From Salinicola corii (GTDB taxonomy: Bacteria; Pseudomonadota; Gammaproteobacteria; Pseudomonadales; Halomonadaceae), in contig NZ_VTPX01000003.1 of assembly GCF_008298015.1 (NCBI RefSeq), positions 68,290-132,289 of the forward strand: a stretch of 64,000 nucleotides of DNA. The letters run 5' to 3'. Below the pieces are notes generated by a model. That model searched no databases. It was given only the letters and a program-made list of their open reading frames with translations, and was not told the DNA's origin. Positions 36,634-44,918 of the stretch are shown here, piece after piece (positions within the stretch are counted from its first letter, which is position 1; each line of letters opens with the position of its first letter). A program made the position numbers and the translations under genes.

Positions 36634-37665
36634 ATGCCGCTGCGTTGGAGACGAGAAGTTCGATTCAGCCTCACTCTGCTGCTGCTGGGGCTGCTGGGCA
36701 TGGCGAGCGCGGCCGCGCAGGGCGAGGAGGATTTCGATCCCGCCACCCACCCCGAGGTGAAGGCGATGCTGGAGTCGCTGTCCCGGCAGGGCGTGTCGGA
36801 GCAAGAACTCGATGCGGCCATGCGGGCGGCGAGATATCGGCCCCAGGTGCTGGAGGCGATGAACCACGCGGCGGAGCGACGGCTGCGCTGGGACGAGTAT
36901 CGCGACATCTTCATACAGCCCGAGCGGATACGGCAGGGGGTCGCTTTTCTCGACGCCAACCGGGAAGCCCTCGAGCGCGCCGAACGGCGCTACGGCGTGC
37001 CCCCGGAAGTCGTGGTAGCAATCTTGGGAGTCGAGACCCAGTACGGCCGGCACAAGGGGACACATCGCGTGCTCGACTCCCTGTCGACGCTGGCGTTTCA
37101 TCATCCCACGCGGAGTGGATTCTTCCGGGGTGAACTCGCGGCCTTTCTCGAAATCACGCTGGGGCAGGGGGTCGACCCACAGACGCTCTACGGCTCCTAT
37201 GCCGGGGCCATGGGATATCCCCAGTTCATCCCGACGAGCTACCAGGCCTACGCGGTCGATTTCGACGGCGACGGTTTGAAAGACCTGTGGAATGATCCGG
37301 TCGATGCCATCGGCAGCATCGCCAATTATTTCAGCGAGCATGGCTGGCAGCGACACCGGCCGGTGCTGGTCGAGGCCAGTGGTCCCGAGGCGCTGCCACC
37401 CGATGTGAAATTCAACCGCACCGCGCCGCCGGATACCACGGTCGAGGCCCTGAAGCGCGTGGGTATCGAACCGACGGCGGGAAATCTCCAGCCGCAGGAC
37501 AAGGTCGTGCCGCTGGCGCTGGATTTCGCCGATGGCCACGTCCGCTACGTACTGGGTCTCGACAATTTCCACGTCATCACGCGTTACAACCACAGTCATC
37601 TCTACGCCATGGCGGTGGCGACACTGGCCCAGCGCATTCAAACGGCCATGGATGACGGGGTATGA
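36634..37665 (+). CDS. mltB: Membrane-bound lytic transglycosylase B
   Basis: Cleaves glycan strands to 1,6-anhydromuropeptides in the periplasm. The 343-residue protein has an N-terminal hydrophobic signal (residues 10-30, ending near AAAQGEE) without a lipobox, so it is probably the soluble or signal-anchored form. The catalytic Glu lies in AILGVETQYGRHKGTHRVLDSL, and GAMGYPQFIPTSYQAYAVDFDGDGLKD is the family core with a calcium-type loop. Overlaps rlpA by 4 bases. Confidence 0.95.
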   Translation: MPLRWRREVRFSLTLLLLGLLGMASAAAQGEEDFDPATHPEVKAMLESLSRQGVSEQELDAAMRAARYRPQVLEAMNHAAERRLRWDEYRDIFIQPERIRQGVAFLDANREALERAERRYGVPPEVVVAILGVETQYGRHKGTHRVLDSLSTLAFHHPTRSGFFRGELAAFLEITLGQGVDPQTLYGSYAGAMGYPQFIPTSYQAYAVDFDGDGLKDLWNDPVDAIGSIANYFSEHGWQRHRPVLVEASGPEALPPDVKFNRTAPPDTTVEALKRVGIEPTAGNLQPQDKVVPLALDFADGHVRYVLGLDNFHVITRYNHSHLYAMAVATLAQRIQTAMDDGV

Positions 37666-38714
37666 CGCGTCGAGGCATGACATGGCGCGGTTTGCCGATG
37701 ATCGTGCTGGTGTCGATACTGGCGGGTTGTGCCGGCGGTGGCGGCTCCCAGCAGGGCGGCGGGCGCTACGCAATGGACCAGGACGCTTACCCCGACTCGC
37801 CCGAGGACGTCGCCAACGTGCCGGACGCGGTGCCCAGGGTCGAGCCGCGCTCCAGAAGCGGCAATCGTTCAACGTATAGCGTCTGGGGGAAGACTTACCA
37901 CGTACTCGATGATCCGACCGGATACTCGGCTGAAGGTCGTGCTTCCTGGTATGGGGTCAAGTTCCAGGGCTACGACACCGCCAACGGTGAGACCTACGAC
38001 ATGTACAAGATGTCGGCGGCGCATCGCTCGCTCCCCCTGCCGACCTACGCCCGCGTCACCAACCTCGACAACGGTCGCAAGGTCATCGTTCGCGTCAACG
38101 ACCGTGGCCCGTTTCACAGCGACCGCCTGATCGATCTTTCCTATGCGGCGGCCGCCCGGCTGGGAATCCTGAAGGGCGGAACGGGGCGGGTGAAAGTGGA
38201 GGCGATCGACCCCGTGGCCTGGGCGCGTACCCATGGCCGATCGAATTCTACGGACAGCTCTTCCGGACAGACCGATATCGCATCCCGATCCGCCTCGCCC
38301 GCGGTATCGAAACGGGCCGCGCCGAGCCGGCCGGCCGACCCGAAGTCGGGCGTCGGCTCGGCGGTGAACTACGAGGCGAGAATCGATCCCATCCTCTCGG
38401 CGGCCAATGACGGCGACCCCGCGGCTGTCGCCTCCGCGCCACCTGGCAATGCCGCAGCAGCGCCTGGCGCTTCGCGTTCGTCTGCCGGGCAGCGCTACGT
38501 TCAGGTCGCCGCACTGGGCTCTCAGGCCAAGGCGGAGGCGCTGAAAAGCCGCCTGCAGGGCTTGCTGTCGCGACCGGTTCGCATTGACAATGCGACACCT
38601 CTCTATCGTGTCCAGGTCGGGCCCCTCGATGACCTGGCATCGCTCGAATCCATCAGAGCTACCTTGCGAGATGCCGGCTACAGCCAGGTGCTCCTGGTAG
38701 CGCCCACACAGTAA
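37662..38714 (+). CDS. rlpA: Septal-ring lytic transglycosylase RlpA
   Basis: A lipoprotein of 350 residues that cuts denuded glycan strands at the septum. Lipobox SILAGC (Cys 23), then a linker, the double-psi beta-barrel GRASWYGVKFQGYDTANGETYD, RVNDRGPFHSDRLIDLSYAAA with the catalytic region, a Ser/Ala/Pro-rich spacer, and a C-terminal SPOR domain (YVQVAALGSQAKAEAL, VQVGPLDDL) that binds denuded peptidoglycan. Coupled to mltB. Confidence 0.95.
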   Translation: MTRRGMTWRGLPMIVLVSILAGCAGGGGSQQGGGRYAMDQDAYPDSPEDVANVPDAVPRVEPRSRSGNRSTYSVWGKTYHVLDDPTGYSAEGRASWYGVKFQGYDTANGETYDMYKMSAAHRSLPLPTYARVTNLDNGRKVIVRVNDRGPFHSDRLIDLSYAAAARLGILKGGTGRVKVEAIDPVAWARTHGRSNSTDSSSGQTDIASRSASPAVSKRAAPSRPADPKSGVGSAVNYEARIDPILSAANDGDPAAVASAPPGNAAAAPGASRSSAGQRYVQVAALGSQAKAEALKSRLQGLLSRPVRIDNATPLYRVQVGPLDDLASLESIRATLRDAGYSQVLLVAPTQ

Positions 38715-38740
38715 CCTTTTCCAATGAGAACCCGATTGTC

Positions 38741-39961
38741 ATGAAAGCGTTGTTCACTTCGTCTGTTTCACGCCTGGTCATCTCAGCGTCATTGTGTCTG
38801 GGGCTATTTTCATCACCGGTCGGCGCCCAGCAGCCCACTCCCGACAGCCAGATGTCCACGGCCAATCCGGAACCGGGGCAACTGATTCCATCGCCGCCGG
38901 ATCTGGCGGCTTCTTCCTGGGTGCTGATGGATGCCTCCACGGGTCAGTTGCTGGTGAATCACAACGGGGACCAGCGTCTGCCTCCGGCCAGTCTGACCAA
39001 GATGATGACGGCGTACATCGTCGAACAGGAGATCGACGGTGGCAGCATCTCCGACAGCGACATGGTCAGTGTGAGCGAAAATGCCTGGCGCACGGGCGGC
39101 TCCCGCATGTTCATCCAAGAGGGCACCCAGGTCAGCGTCGAGGATCTGCTGCGCGGCGTGGTCGTGCAATCCGGCAACGACGCCAGCGTGGCGCTGTCGG
39201 AGTACGTCGCCGGCAGCGAGTCGGCTTTCGCTGACCTGATGAATCAGCAGGCCCAGCGCATGGGCATGCAGAACAGCCATTTCATGAACCCCACGGGACT
39301 ACCGCACGACGATCACTACTCGTCCGCTCACGACCTGGCGATTCTCGCGCGCCATATCATCATGGACTTTCCCGACCACTATCAGGTCTATTCCGAAAAA
39401 TACTTCACCTACAATGATATCCGTCAGCCCAATCGGAACCGCCTGCTATGGCGTGATCCGGACGTCGACGGCCTGAAGACCGGGCATACGGAAGCCGCCG
39501 GCTACTGTCTGGTCGCATCCGCCAAGAAGCAGGATACGCGCCTGATTGCGGTGGTCATGGGCACCAACTCCGATGAAGCACGAGCGGCCGAGACTCAGCG
39601 TCTGCTCAATTACGGTTTCCGCTTCTTCCAGACCCGCAAGCTCTACGATGCCGGTTCCGTGCTCAACAAGGCGCGGGTCTGGGGTGGCGACAGCGATACC
39701 GTTCGCCTCGGCGTCAAGGATGCGGTCAGCATGACCGTACCGCGGGGCAGTGCCGACAACCTGACCGCTCGCCTCAACCTGCCGGAGACGCTGCATGCGC
39801 CGATTCAGGCGGGCCAACAGGTCGGCACGCTGGAAATCAAGTCCGGCGACGAGGTGCTGGGACAAGAGCCGCTGGTCGCGCTGGAAGGTGTCGAAGAGGG
39901 CAGCATCTTCAAGCGCGTCTGGGACTCCATCGTGCTGTTCGTGACCGGCCTGTTCGACTGA
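38741..39961 (+). CDS. dacA: D-Ala-D-Ala carboxypeptidase (PBP5/6)
   Basis: Trims the terminal D-Ala from pentapeptides. The 406-residue protein has a Sec signal (cut near VGAQQ), catalytic SxxK in PPASLTKMMT, SxN in VVQSGNDASV, and KTG in VDGLKTGHTEAAG. The last 18 residues (IFKRVWDSIVLFVTGLFD) form the amphipathic helix that attaches it to the periplasmic face of the inner membrane. Placed after rlpA as in pseudomonads. Confidence 0.96.
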   Translation: MKALFTSSVSRLVISASLCLGLFSSPVGAQQPTPDSQMSTANPEPGQLIPSPPDLAASSWVLMDASTGQLLVNHNGDQRLPPASLTKMMTAYIVEQEIDGGSISDSDMVSVSENAWRTGGSRMFIQEGTQVSVEDLLRGVVVQSGNDASVALSEYVAGSESAFADLMNQQAQRMGMQNSHFMNPTGLPHDDHYSSAHDLAILARHIIMDFPDHYQVYSEKYFTYNDIRQPNRNRLLWRDPDVDGLKTGHTEAAGYCLVASAKKQDTRLIAVVMGTNSDEARAAETQRLLNYGFRFFQTRKLYDAGSVLNKARVWGGDSDTVRLGVKDAVSMTVPRGSADNLTARLNLPETLHAPIQAGQQVGTLEIKSGDEVLGQEPLVALEGVEEGSIFKRVWDSIVLFVTGLFD

Positions 39962-40039
39962 GTACCGCTCTGGCGTCGCCCCGGCGGCGCCTCTCCCGCC
40001 GCCTCGGAGGAATTCTGCGGGGCGGAGGGGCGGCATCGG

Positions 40040-40069
40040 TTGGTGAGCTGGGTAAATGTTGAGTAGAAT
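40040..40069 (+). promoter_or_regulatory. Possible promoter for ybeD-lipB
   Basis: TTGGTG (40040-40045) and TAGAAT (40064-40069) are 18 bases apart and lie just before ybeD. The -35 hexamer is weak. Confidence 0.35.
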
Positions 40070-40099
40070 AGTCGGAAATGTCTTCCGTTCCCAGATGCC

Positions 40100-40387
40100 A
40101 TGACCCAGACTCCCAGCGATGTTGATCTTCCCCGGCCCAAGGTCGAGTTTCCCTGCGATTACCCGATACGGGTGGTTGGCGACGCTGCCGACGATTTCGT
40201 GGCGGTCGTCAGTGATGTGATCGAGAGTCATGCGCCCGGTTTCGATCCGGCATCGATCAAGCTCTCCGACAGTCGCAATGGCCGGTTCCAGTCGCTGCGT
40301 GTGGTCATCCATGCCACCGGCGAGGCGCAGTTGAATGCGCTGTTTCAGGATCTGAAGGCCACCGGTCGGGTCCACATGGTGCTATGA
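40100..40387 (+). CDS. ybeD: DUF493 family protein YbeD
   Basis: A small ACT-like alpha/beta protein of 95 residues with [39 protein letters not shown] and a C-terminal VHMVL. Family role is not settled; conserved position before lipB has led to suggestions of allosteric or regulatory binding. It overlaps lipB by ATGA. Confidence 0.92.
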   Translation: MTQTPSDVDLPRPKVEFPCDYPIRVVGDAADDFVAVVSDVIESHAPGFDPASIKLSDSRNGRFQSLRVVIHATGEAQLNALFQDLKATGRVHMVL

Positions 40388-41061
40388 CGCCGATGTCCGC
40401 TCTGTCGCTCTATCGCCTCGGGCGTCAGCCCTACCTGCCGGTCTGGCAGGCAATGTCGCGTTTCACCGATGGCCGCGACAGCGCAGAGCCGGATCAGCTG
40501 TGGCTGGTGGAGCACGAGCCCGTGTTCACGCAGGGGCGTGCGGGCAAGCCGGAACACCTGCTGATGCCTGGCGACATCCCGGTGGTGGCGAGTGATCGGG
40601 GAGGGCAGGTGACCTATCATGGGCCAGGCCAGATCGTGCTGTACCCGCTGCTGGACGTTCGCCGACGAGGACTGGGAGTGCGTGAACTGGTGACGCTGCT
40701 CGAGAGCGCGGTCGTCGATCTGCTGGCCCATCATGGCATTTCGGCTCGGGCGCGACCGGACGCACCGGGAGTCTATGTCGGTGACGACAAGATCGCCTCG
40801 CTGGGCCTGCGGATTCGAAGAGGCTGCAGCTTTCATGGGGTTGCCCTCAACGTCGACATGGACCTGTCGCCATTTTCCCGTATCAACCCGTGTGGCTATT
40901 CGGGCCTGAAGATGACCCAACTGCGCGATCATCTGCCTGGACCGATCTCGTTCGACCGTGAATCCACGAGGCTGGCCGACTGTTTCGCGCAGCGGCTGGC
41001 GGTGAAGCTCGAGGATCGGCCACGGTGGCCACAAGCTTTTGAACCGGTAGCGACTGCCTAG
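40384..41061 (+). CDS. lipB: Octanoyl-ACP:protein octanoyltransferase
   Basis: Moves octanoyl from acyl carrier protein to lipoyl domains. The 225-residue protein has [18 protein letters not shown], the catalytic Lys in [23 protein letters not shown] and the catalytic Cys in [14 protein letters not shown]. Coupled to ybeD; lipA follows 35 bases later. Its targets include 2-oxo acid dehydrogenases and the glycine cleavage H protein. Confidence 0.96.
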   Translation: MTPMSALSLYRLGRQPYLPVWQAMSRFTDGRDSAEPDQLWLVEHEPVFTQGRAGKPEHLLMPGDIPVVASDRGGQVTYHGPGQIVLYPLLDVRRRGLGVRELVTLLESAVVDLLAHHGISARARPDAPGVYVGDDKIASLGLRIRRGCSFHGVALNVDMDLSPFSRINPCGYSGLKMTQLRDHLPGPISFDRESTRLADCFAQRLAVKLEDRPRWPQAFEPVATA

Positions 41062-41096
41062 CTGCCGGCGTTCCAAGACCTATCAGGAAGGGACCT

Positions 41097-42086
41097 ATGA
41101 CCGAGACGACCGTGATGCAAACGCCCGAGGCCAAGAAGCCTGCCCGTGCCGAGCGGGGTGTCAAACTGCGCGGTGCCGACAAGGTATCGCGGATTCCCGT
41201 CAAGGTTATTCCGACCGAAACCCTGCCGAAGAAGCCGGACTGGCTGAGGGTCAGGATGCCGGTCTCTCCCCAGGTGACCCATATCAAGCAGACGTTGCGA
41301 AAGCATGGGCTGCACACCGTTTGTGAAGAGGCTTCCTGTCCCAATCTGGGCGAATGTTTCAGCGGCGGGACGGCGACGTTCATGATCATGGGCGACATCT
41401 GCACCCGGCGTTGCCCGTTTTGCGATGTCGCACACGGGCGTCCCAACGTGCTCAACGAGAATGAGCCGCGCGAGTTGGCCGAAGCCATTGCCGAAATGCG
41501 GCTCAATTATGTCGTCGTGACCTCCGTGGATCGTGATGATCTGCGCGACGGTGGGGCGCAGCACTTTGCCAACTGCATTCGCGAGATACGCCGTGATAGC
41601 CCGGAGATCGAGATCGAGGTTCTGGTGCCCGATTTCCGCGGCCGCATGCAGGTGGCTCTCGATATCCTGGAAGGCGAGGCGCCGGACGTTTTCAATCACA
41701 ATCTGGAGACGGTGCCGTCCCTTTACCGCAAGGTTCGGCCCGGTGCGGACTATCAGTGGTCGTTGGACCTGTTGAAGGGGTACAAGACTCGCCGTCCGGA
41801 AGTGATGACCAAGTCTGGGCTGATGCTCGGGGTGGGCGAGACCGACGAGCAGGTCATCGAGGTAATGCGTGACCTGCGTGCGCACGATGTCGACATGTTG
41901 ACGCTCGGGCAGTACATGCAGCCGTCCCGTAACCATCTGCCTGTCGATCGCTGGGTGCATCCCAAGACATTCGACTGGTTCGCCGAGCAGGGCAGGAACA
42001 TGGGCTTCACTCACGTCGCGTCCGGGCCACTGGTTCGCTCCTCGTACCATGCCGACAAGCAGGCCCATGGGGTCGAAGTGAAGTAA
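41097..42086 (+). CDS. lipA: Lipoyl synthase
   Basis: Radical-SAM enzyme of 329 residues that inserts two sulfurs into octanoyl side chains. The auxiliary cluster cysteines are in [12 protein letters not shown], the radical-SAM triad in CTRRCPFC, and the C-terminal serine ligand in [16 protein letters not shown] precedes the ATG. A hairpin terminator follows the stop. Confidence 0.97.
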   Translation: MTETTVMQTPEAKKPARAERGVKLRGADKVSRIPVKVIPTETLPKKPDWLRVRMPVSPQVTHIKQTLRKHGLHTVCEEASCPNLGECFSGGTATFMIMGDICTRRCPFCDVAHGRPNVLNENEPRELAEAIAEMRLNYVVVTSVDRDDLRDGGAQHFANCIREIRRDSPEIEIEVLVPDFRGRMQVALDILEGEAPDVFNHNLETVPSLYRKVRPGADYQWSLDLLKGYKTRRPEVMTKSGLMLGVGETDEQVIEVMRDLRAHDVDMLTLGQYMQPSRNHLPVDRWVHPKTFDWFAEQGRNMGFTHVASGPLVRSSYHADKQAHGVEVK

Positions 42087-42110
42087 CCTCCTCCTGAATC
42101 GAATCTCGGT

Positions 42111-42142
42111 CGGGCCCGCCGCTTCCATCGGCGGGCCCGTTC
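42111..42142 (+). terminator. Terminator after lipA
   Basis: An 11-base perfect GC stem CGGGCCCGCCG / CGGCGGGCCCG with a 7-base loop, followed by TTCCGTCTCT. The T tract is broken. Confidence 0.6.
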
Positions 42143-42311
42143 CGTCTCTGGTGAGTGATTGTCGTGGTGCTGGCCTGGCGCCAAGGCTTGGGGAAACGAT
42201 CGTCTTGCTTGAGTGTCGATGCATCTGACGTGGCACGGATGGCATATTGTGGTATTGAAACGTTCTGCGTGTCGGCGCGAATCTCCGCGAAGTGCCGCTT
42301 TCAGGCCTGAA

Positions 42312-42336
42312 CGATGATGGCGTCTAGCCATCATCG
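42312..42336 (-). terminator. Hairpin over the LysR-gene stop codon
   Basis: CGATGATGGC / GCCATCATCG with a 5-base loop that contains the stop codon of the LysR gene. No T tract follows, so it may protect the 3' end or act as a weak terminator. Confidence 0.4.
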
Positions 42337-43310
42337 GCAGGAAGGCACAATAGTGTAGGCGTCTCGATCGGGGTGATTGGCCCCCGGAAGTGTGCGTTCA
42401 ACTCTGGCAGCAGTTCGCGCACGAAACGCAGGAAGAGTTCCGTCACCGGGGTCGGGTAACGATCCTTGGGGTAGACCGTGCACCACGAGCGCCTCAGCGG
42501 GAAGCCCGGAATCGTCGGGCTCGCCAGCAGGCCCGATGCGAGTTCCAATTGTACGGCCAGTCTCGGTAATACGGCGACGCCGAGATGGGCCATGACCCCT
42601 TGCTTGATGGCCTCGTTGGTGCCGAGTTCAATGGTGTGATGCAGTGAAATGCGCTCCCGCGCCGCGAAATCCTCGAATGCCGTGCGTGCCCCGGACCCCG
42701 GTTCTCTCATCAGCAAATAGTGTCTCGCGAAATCCTCGAGCGTGGCCCTGTCGGCGGTCACCAACGGATGGCCCGGCCAGACGACGGGAATCAATTCGTT
42801 GTCCAGAATGGGCATGAAGACGAGATTGGGGTCGTCCGGCACCATGCCCATGATCACCAGGTCATCCCGCCTTTCCGCCAGTCGCTCGAGCGCTTGCCCC
42901 CGGTTGCAGACGCGCAACCGAATCTGAACCTCCGGGTAGCGGGCGCGAAAGCGAGCCAGGATGTGCGGCACCACGTATTGAGCCGTCGAGACGGCGGCCA
43001 GGTTGAGTTCGCCGCGGATGGTGCCGGCCAGCTCCGATAACTCCATCTGAAGGCTGGAGACCTGACCGAAGATCGACTGCACCGAGGCGGCCAAGGCATC
43101 GGCGGCGGGCAGGATGTGAAGTGTCTTGCCGGCATACTTGAACAGCGGCTGGGCCAGTGCCTGCTCGAGCTGCCGGATTTGAGCGCTGACGGCGGGCTGT
43201 GTCAGACCCAGTTGCTCTGCGGCGCGCGAGTAGGACTGCTGTCGATGGACAGCCTGGAAGACCTGAAGCTGACGGAATGTCAGGCGATTGAGCAGGTTGG
43301 GTCTCGACAT
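42324..43310 (-). CDS. pycR: LysR-type regulator, likely PycR
   Basis: A 328-residue LysR-family regulator: N-terminal winged helix (FRQLQVFQAVHRQQSYSRAAEQ, then GLTQPAVSAQIRQLEQAL) and a periplasmic-binding-like effector domain similar to the CbbR branch (SELAGTIRGELNLAAVSTAQ, RYPEVQIRLRVCNRG). It is divergent from the pyruvate carboxylase genes, as PycR is in Pseudomonas. The start at 43310 gives MSRPNLLNRLTFRQL; upstream extension is not conserved. A palindrome 23 bases before it is the likely operator. The name is by synteny. Confidence 0.82.
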   Translation of the reverse strand: MSRPNLLNRLTFRQLQVFQAVHRQQSYSRAAEQLGLTQPAVSAQIRQLEQALAQPLFKYAGKTLHILPAADALAASVQSIFGQVSSLQMELSELAGTIRGELNLAAVSTAQYVVPHILARFRARYPEVQIRLRVCNRGQALERLAERRDDLVIMGMVPDDPNLVFMPILDNELIPVVWPGHPLVTADRATLEDFARHYLLMREPGSGARTAFEDFAARERISLHHTIELGTNEAIKQGVMAHLGVAVLPRLAVQLELASGLLASPTIPGFPLRRSWCTVYPKDRYPTPVTELFLRFVRELLPELNAHFRGPITPIETPTLLCLPADDG

Positions 43311-43332
43311 TCGGTACGCTCTCGCGGTCAGG

Positions 43333-43350
43333 TATAAGGTGGAGCTTATA
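43333..43350. promoter_or_regulatory. Candidate LysR operator
   Basis: A perfect inverted repeat TATAAG-GTGGAG-CTTATA, containing the T-N11-A pattern of LysR boxes, in the divergent lysR-pycA promoter region. A weaker AT-rich half follows near 43363-43380. Confidence 0.55.
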
Positions 43351-43447
43351 GGTTGGCAAAAAAATATCAATTTTTCTATTGGGTCCTGGATGGCTAGCGT
43401 AGAGCCAAGGAGAACCAACGCTTATCCGCCAACCGGGAGAGCTTACG

Positions 43448-44863
43448 GTGTTTAAAAAGCTGCTGATCGCCAACCGTGGCGAGATTGCCGTACGTATTGT
43501 ACGGGCCTGTGCCGAGATGGGCATCCGTTCGGTCGCGATCTATACCGAACCCGACCGCTTTTCGCTACACGTCAAAGGCGCCGACGAGGCGTATTTCGTC
43601 GGGGAGGAGCCGTTGGCGGGTTATCTGGACCCGAGGCGTGTCGTCAATCTGGCACGGGAAACCGGTTGCGACGCCATTCACCCCGGCTACGGTTTTCTGT
43701 CCGAGAGTGCCGAGTTCGCCAGGATCTGTAGCGAGGCCGGTATCGCTTTCGTCGGCCCGAGTGCCGAAGTCATCGCCAAGATGGGCGACAAGACGGCGGC
43801 GCGAGCGGCCATGCGGGAAGCCGGCGTACCCATCACGCCGGGATCCGAGGGCAACCTCGCCAGCCGTGAAGAGGCGCTGACGGTGGCTGAGGAGGTCGGG
43901 TATCCGGTCATGCTCAAGGCGACGTCCGGCGGCGGTGGGCGGGGTATCCGCCGTTGCGACACGCCCGATCAACTGGCGCAGGCCTGGGACCGGGTGATCT
44001 CCGAGGCGACCAAGGCATTCGGCAGCGCCGAGGTGTTCATGGAGAAGTGCGTCGTCGATCCGCTGCACATCGAAGTCCAGGTGCTGGCGGATGGTCACGG
44101 TGGCGTCATTCATCTGTTTGAGCGCGACTGCTCGATTCAGCGTCGTAATCAGAAACTGATCGAGATCGCCCCCAGTCCGCAGTTGACTCCGGAGCAGCGC
44201 AGCTACGTTGGCAAGATGGCGGTCCGTGCCGCCAGCGCCGTGAATTACGAGAACGCCGGTACCGTGGAGTTTCTGGTCAAGGACAATGAAGTCTACTTCA
44301 TGGAGATGAATACCCGGGTCCAGGTCGAGCACACCATCACCGAGGCGATCACCGGGGTCGACATCGTTCGAGAGCAATTGCGCATCGCCGCGGGGGAAAG
44401 ACTGGCCTACCGCCAGGAGGACATTCGCCATCAGGGCTACGCGATCCAGTTCCGTATCAACGCCGAGGACCCCAAGAACGACTTCCTGCCCAGCTTTGGC
44501 CGCATAACTCGCTACTACGCACCCGGTGGCCCCGGCGTCCGCACCGACACCGCAATCTACACCGGTTACACCATCCCGCCATACTTCGATTCGATGTGTC
44601 TCAAGCTGATCGTGTGGGGAATGACCTGGGAGGAAACGCTCAACCGGGGCATCAGGGCATTGAACGATATGCGCCTTCAGGGGGTGAAGACCACCGCACC
44701 GTACTATCAGGAAATTCTTCGTCACCCTACGTTCCGCGCTGGCCAGTTCGATACCGGGTTCGTTCCCGCGCATCCAGAATTACTCAACTACTCCGTCAAG
44801 CGCAATCCGGAGGAGATCGCCCTGGCGATATCGGCGGCCATTGCGGCCCATGCCGGACTCTGA
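43448..44863 (+). CDS. pycA: Pyruvate carboxylase subunit A (biotin carboxylase)
   Basis: A 471-residue biotin carboxylase that carboxylates the biotin carried by the next gene's product. Typical blocks: FKKLLIANRGEIAVRI, GYGFLSE, the glycine-rich ATP lid KATSGGGGRGIR, EVQVLADGHGG and EMNTRVQVEHTITE. Start is GTG, with GGGAGAG upstream. Accessory biotin carboxylases of acyl-CoA carboxylases look alike; pairing with a carboxyltransferase-BCCP subunit and a PycR-like regulator favours pyruvate carboxylase. Confidence 0.9.
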   Translation: MFKKLLIANRGEIAVRIVRACAEMGIRSVAIYTEPDRFSLHVKGADEAYFVGEEPLAGYLDPRRVVNLARETGCDAIHPGYGFLSESAEFARICSEAGIAFVGPSAEVIAKMGDKTAARAAMREAGVPITPGSEGNLASREEALTVAEEVGYPVMLKATSGGGGRGIRRCDTPDQLAQAWDRVISEATKAFGSAEVFMEKCVVDPLHIEVQVLADGHGGVIHLFERDCSIQRRNQKLIEIAPSPQLTPEQRSYVGKMAVRAASAVNYENAGTVEFLVKDNEVYFMEMNTRVQVEHTITEAITGVDIVREQLRIAAGERLAYRQEDIRHQGYAIQFRINAEDPKNDFLPSFGRITRYYAPGGPGVRTDTAIYTGYTIPPYFDSMCLKLIVWGMTWEETLNRGIRALNDMRLQGVKTTAPYYQEILRHPTFRAGQFDTGFVPAHPELLNYSVKRNPEEIALAISAAIAAHAGL

Positions 44864-44918
44864 GCGCGGCCAACTCGAAATGCGACGAATCGATCGGGAC
44901 CAGAATCAGGAGACAAAA

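Noticed and set aside
42226-42250. TGGCAC near 42231 as a sigma-54 promoter
   Set aside because: No TTGC element at the required spacing and no divergent or downstream gene in the right orientation.
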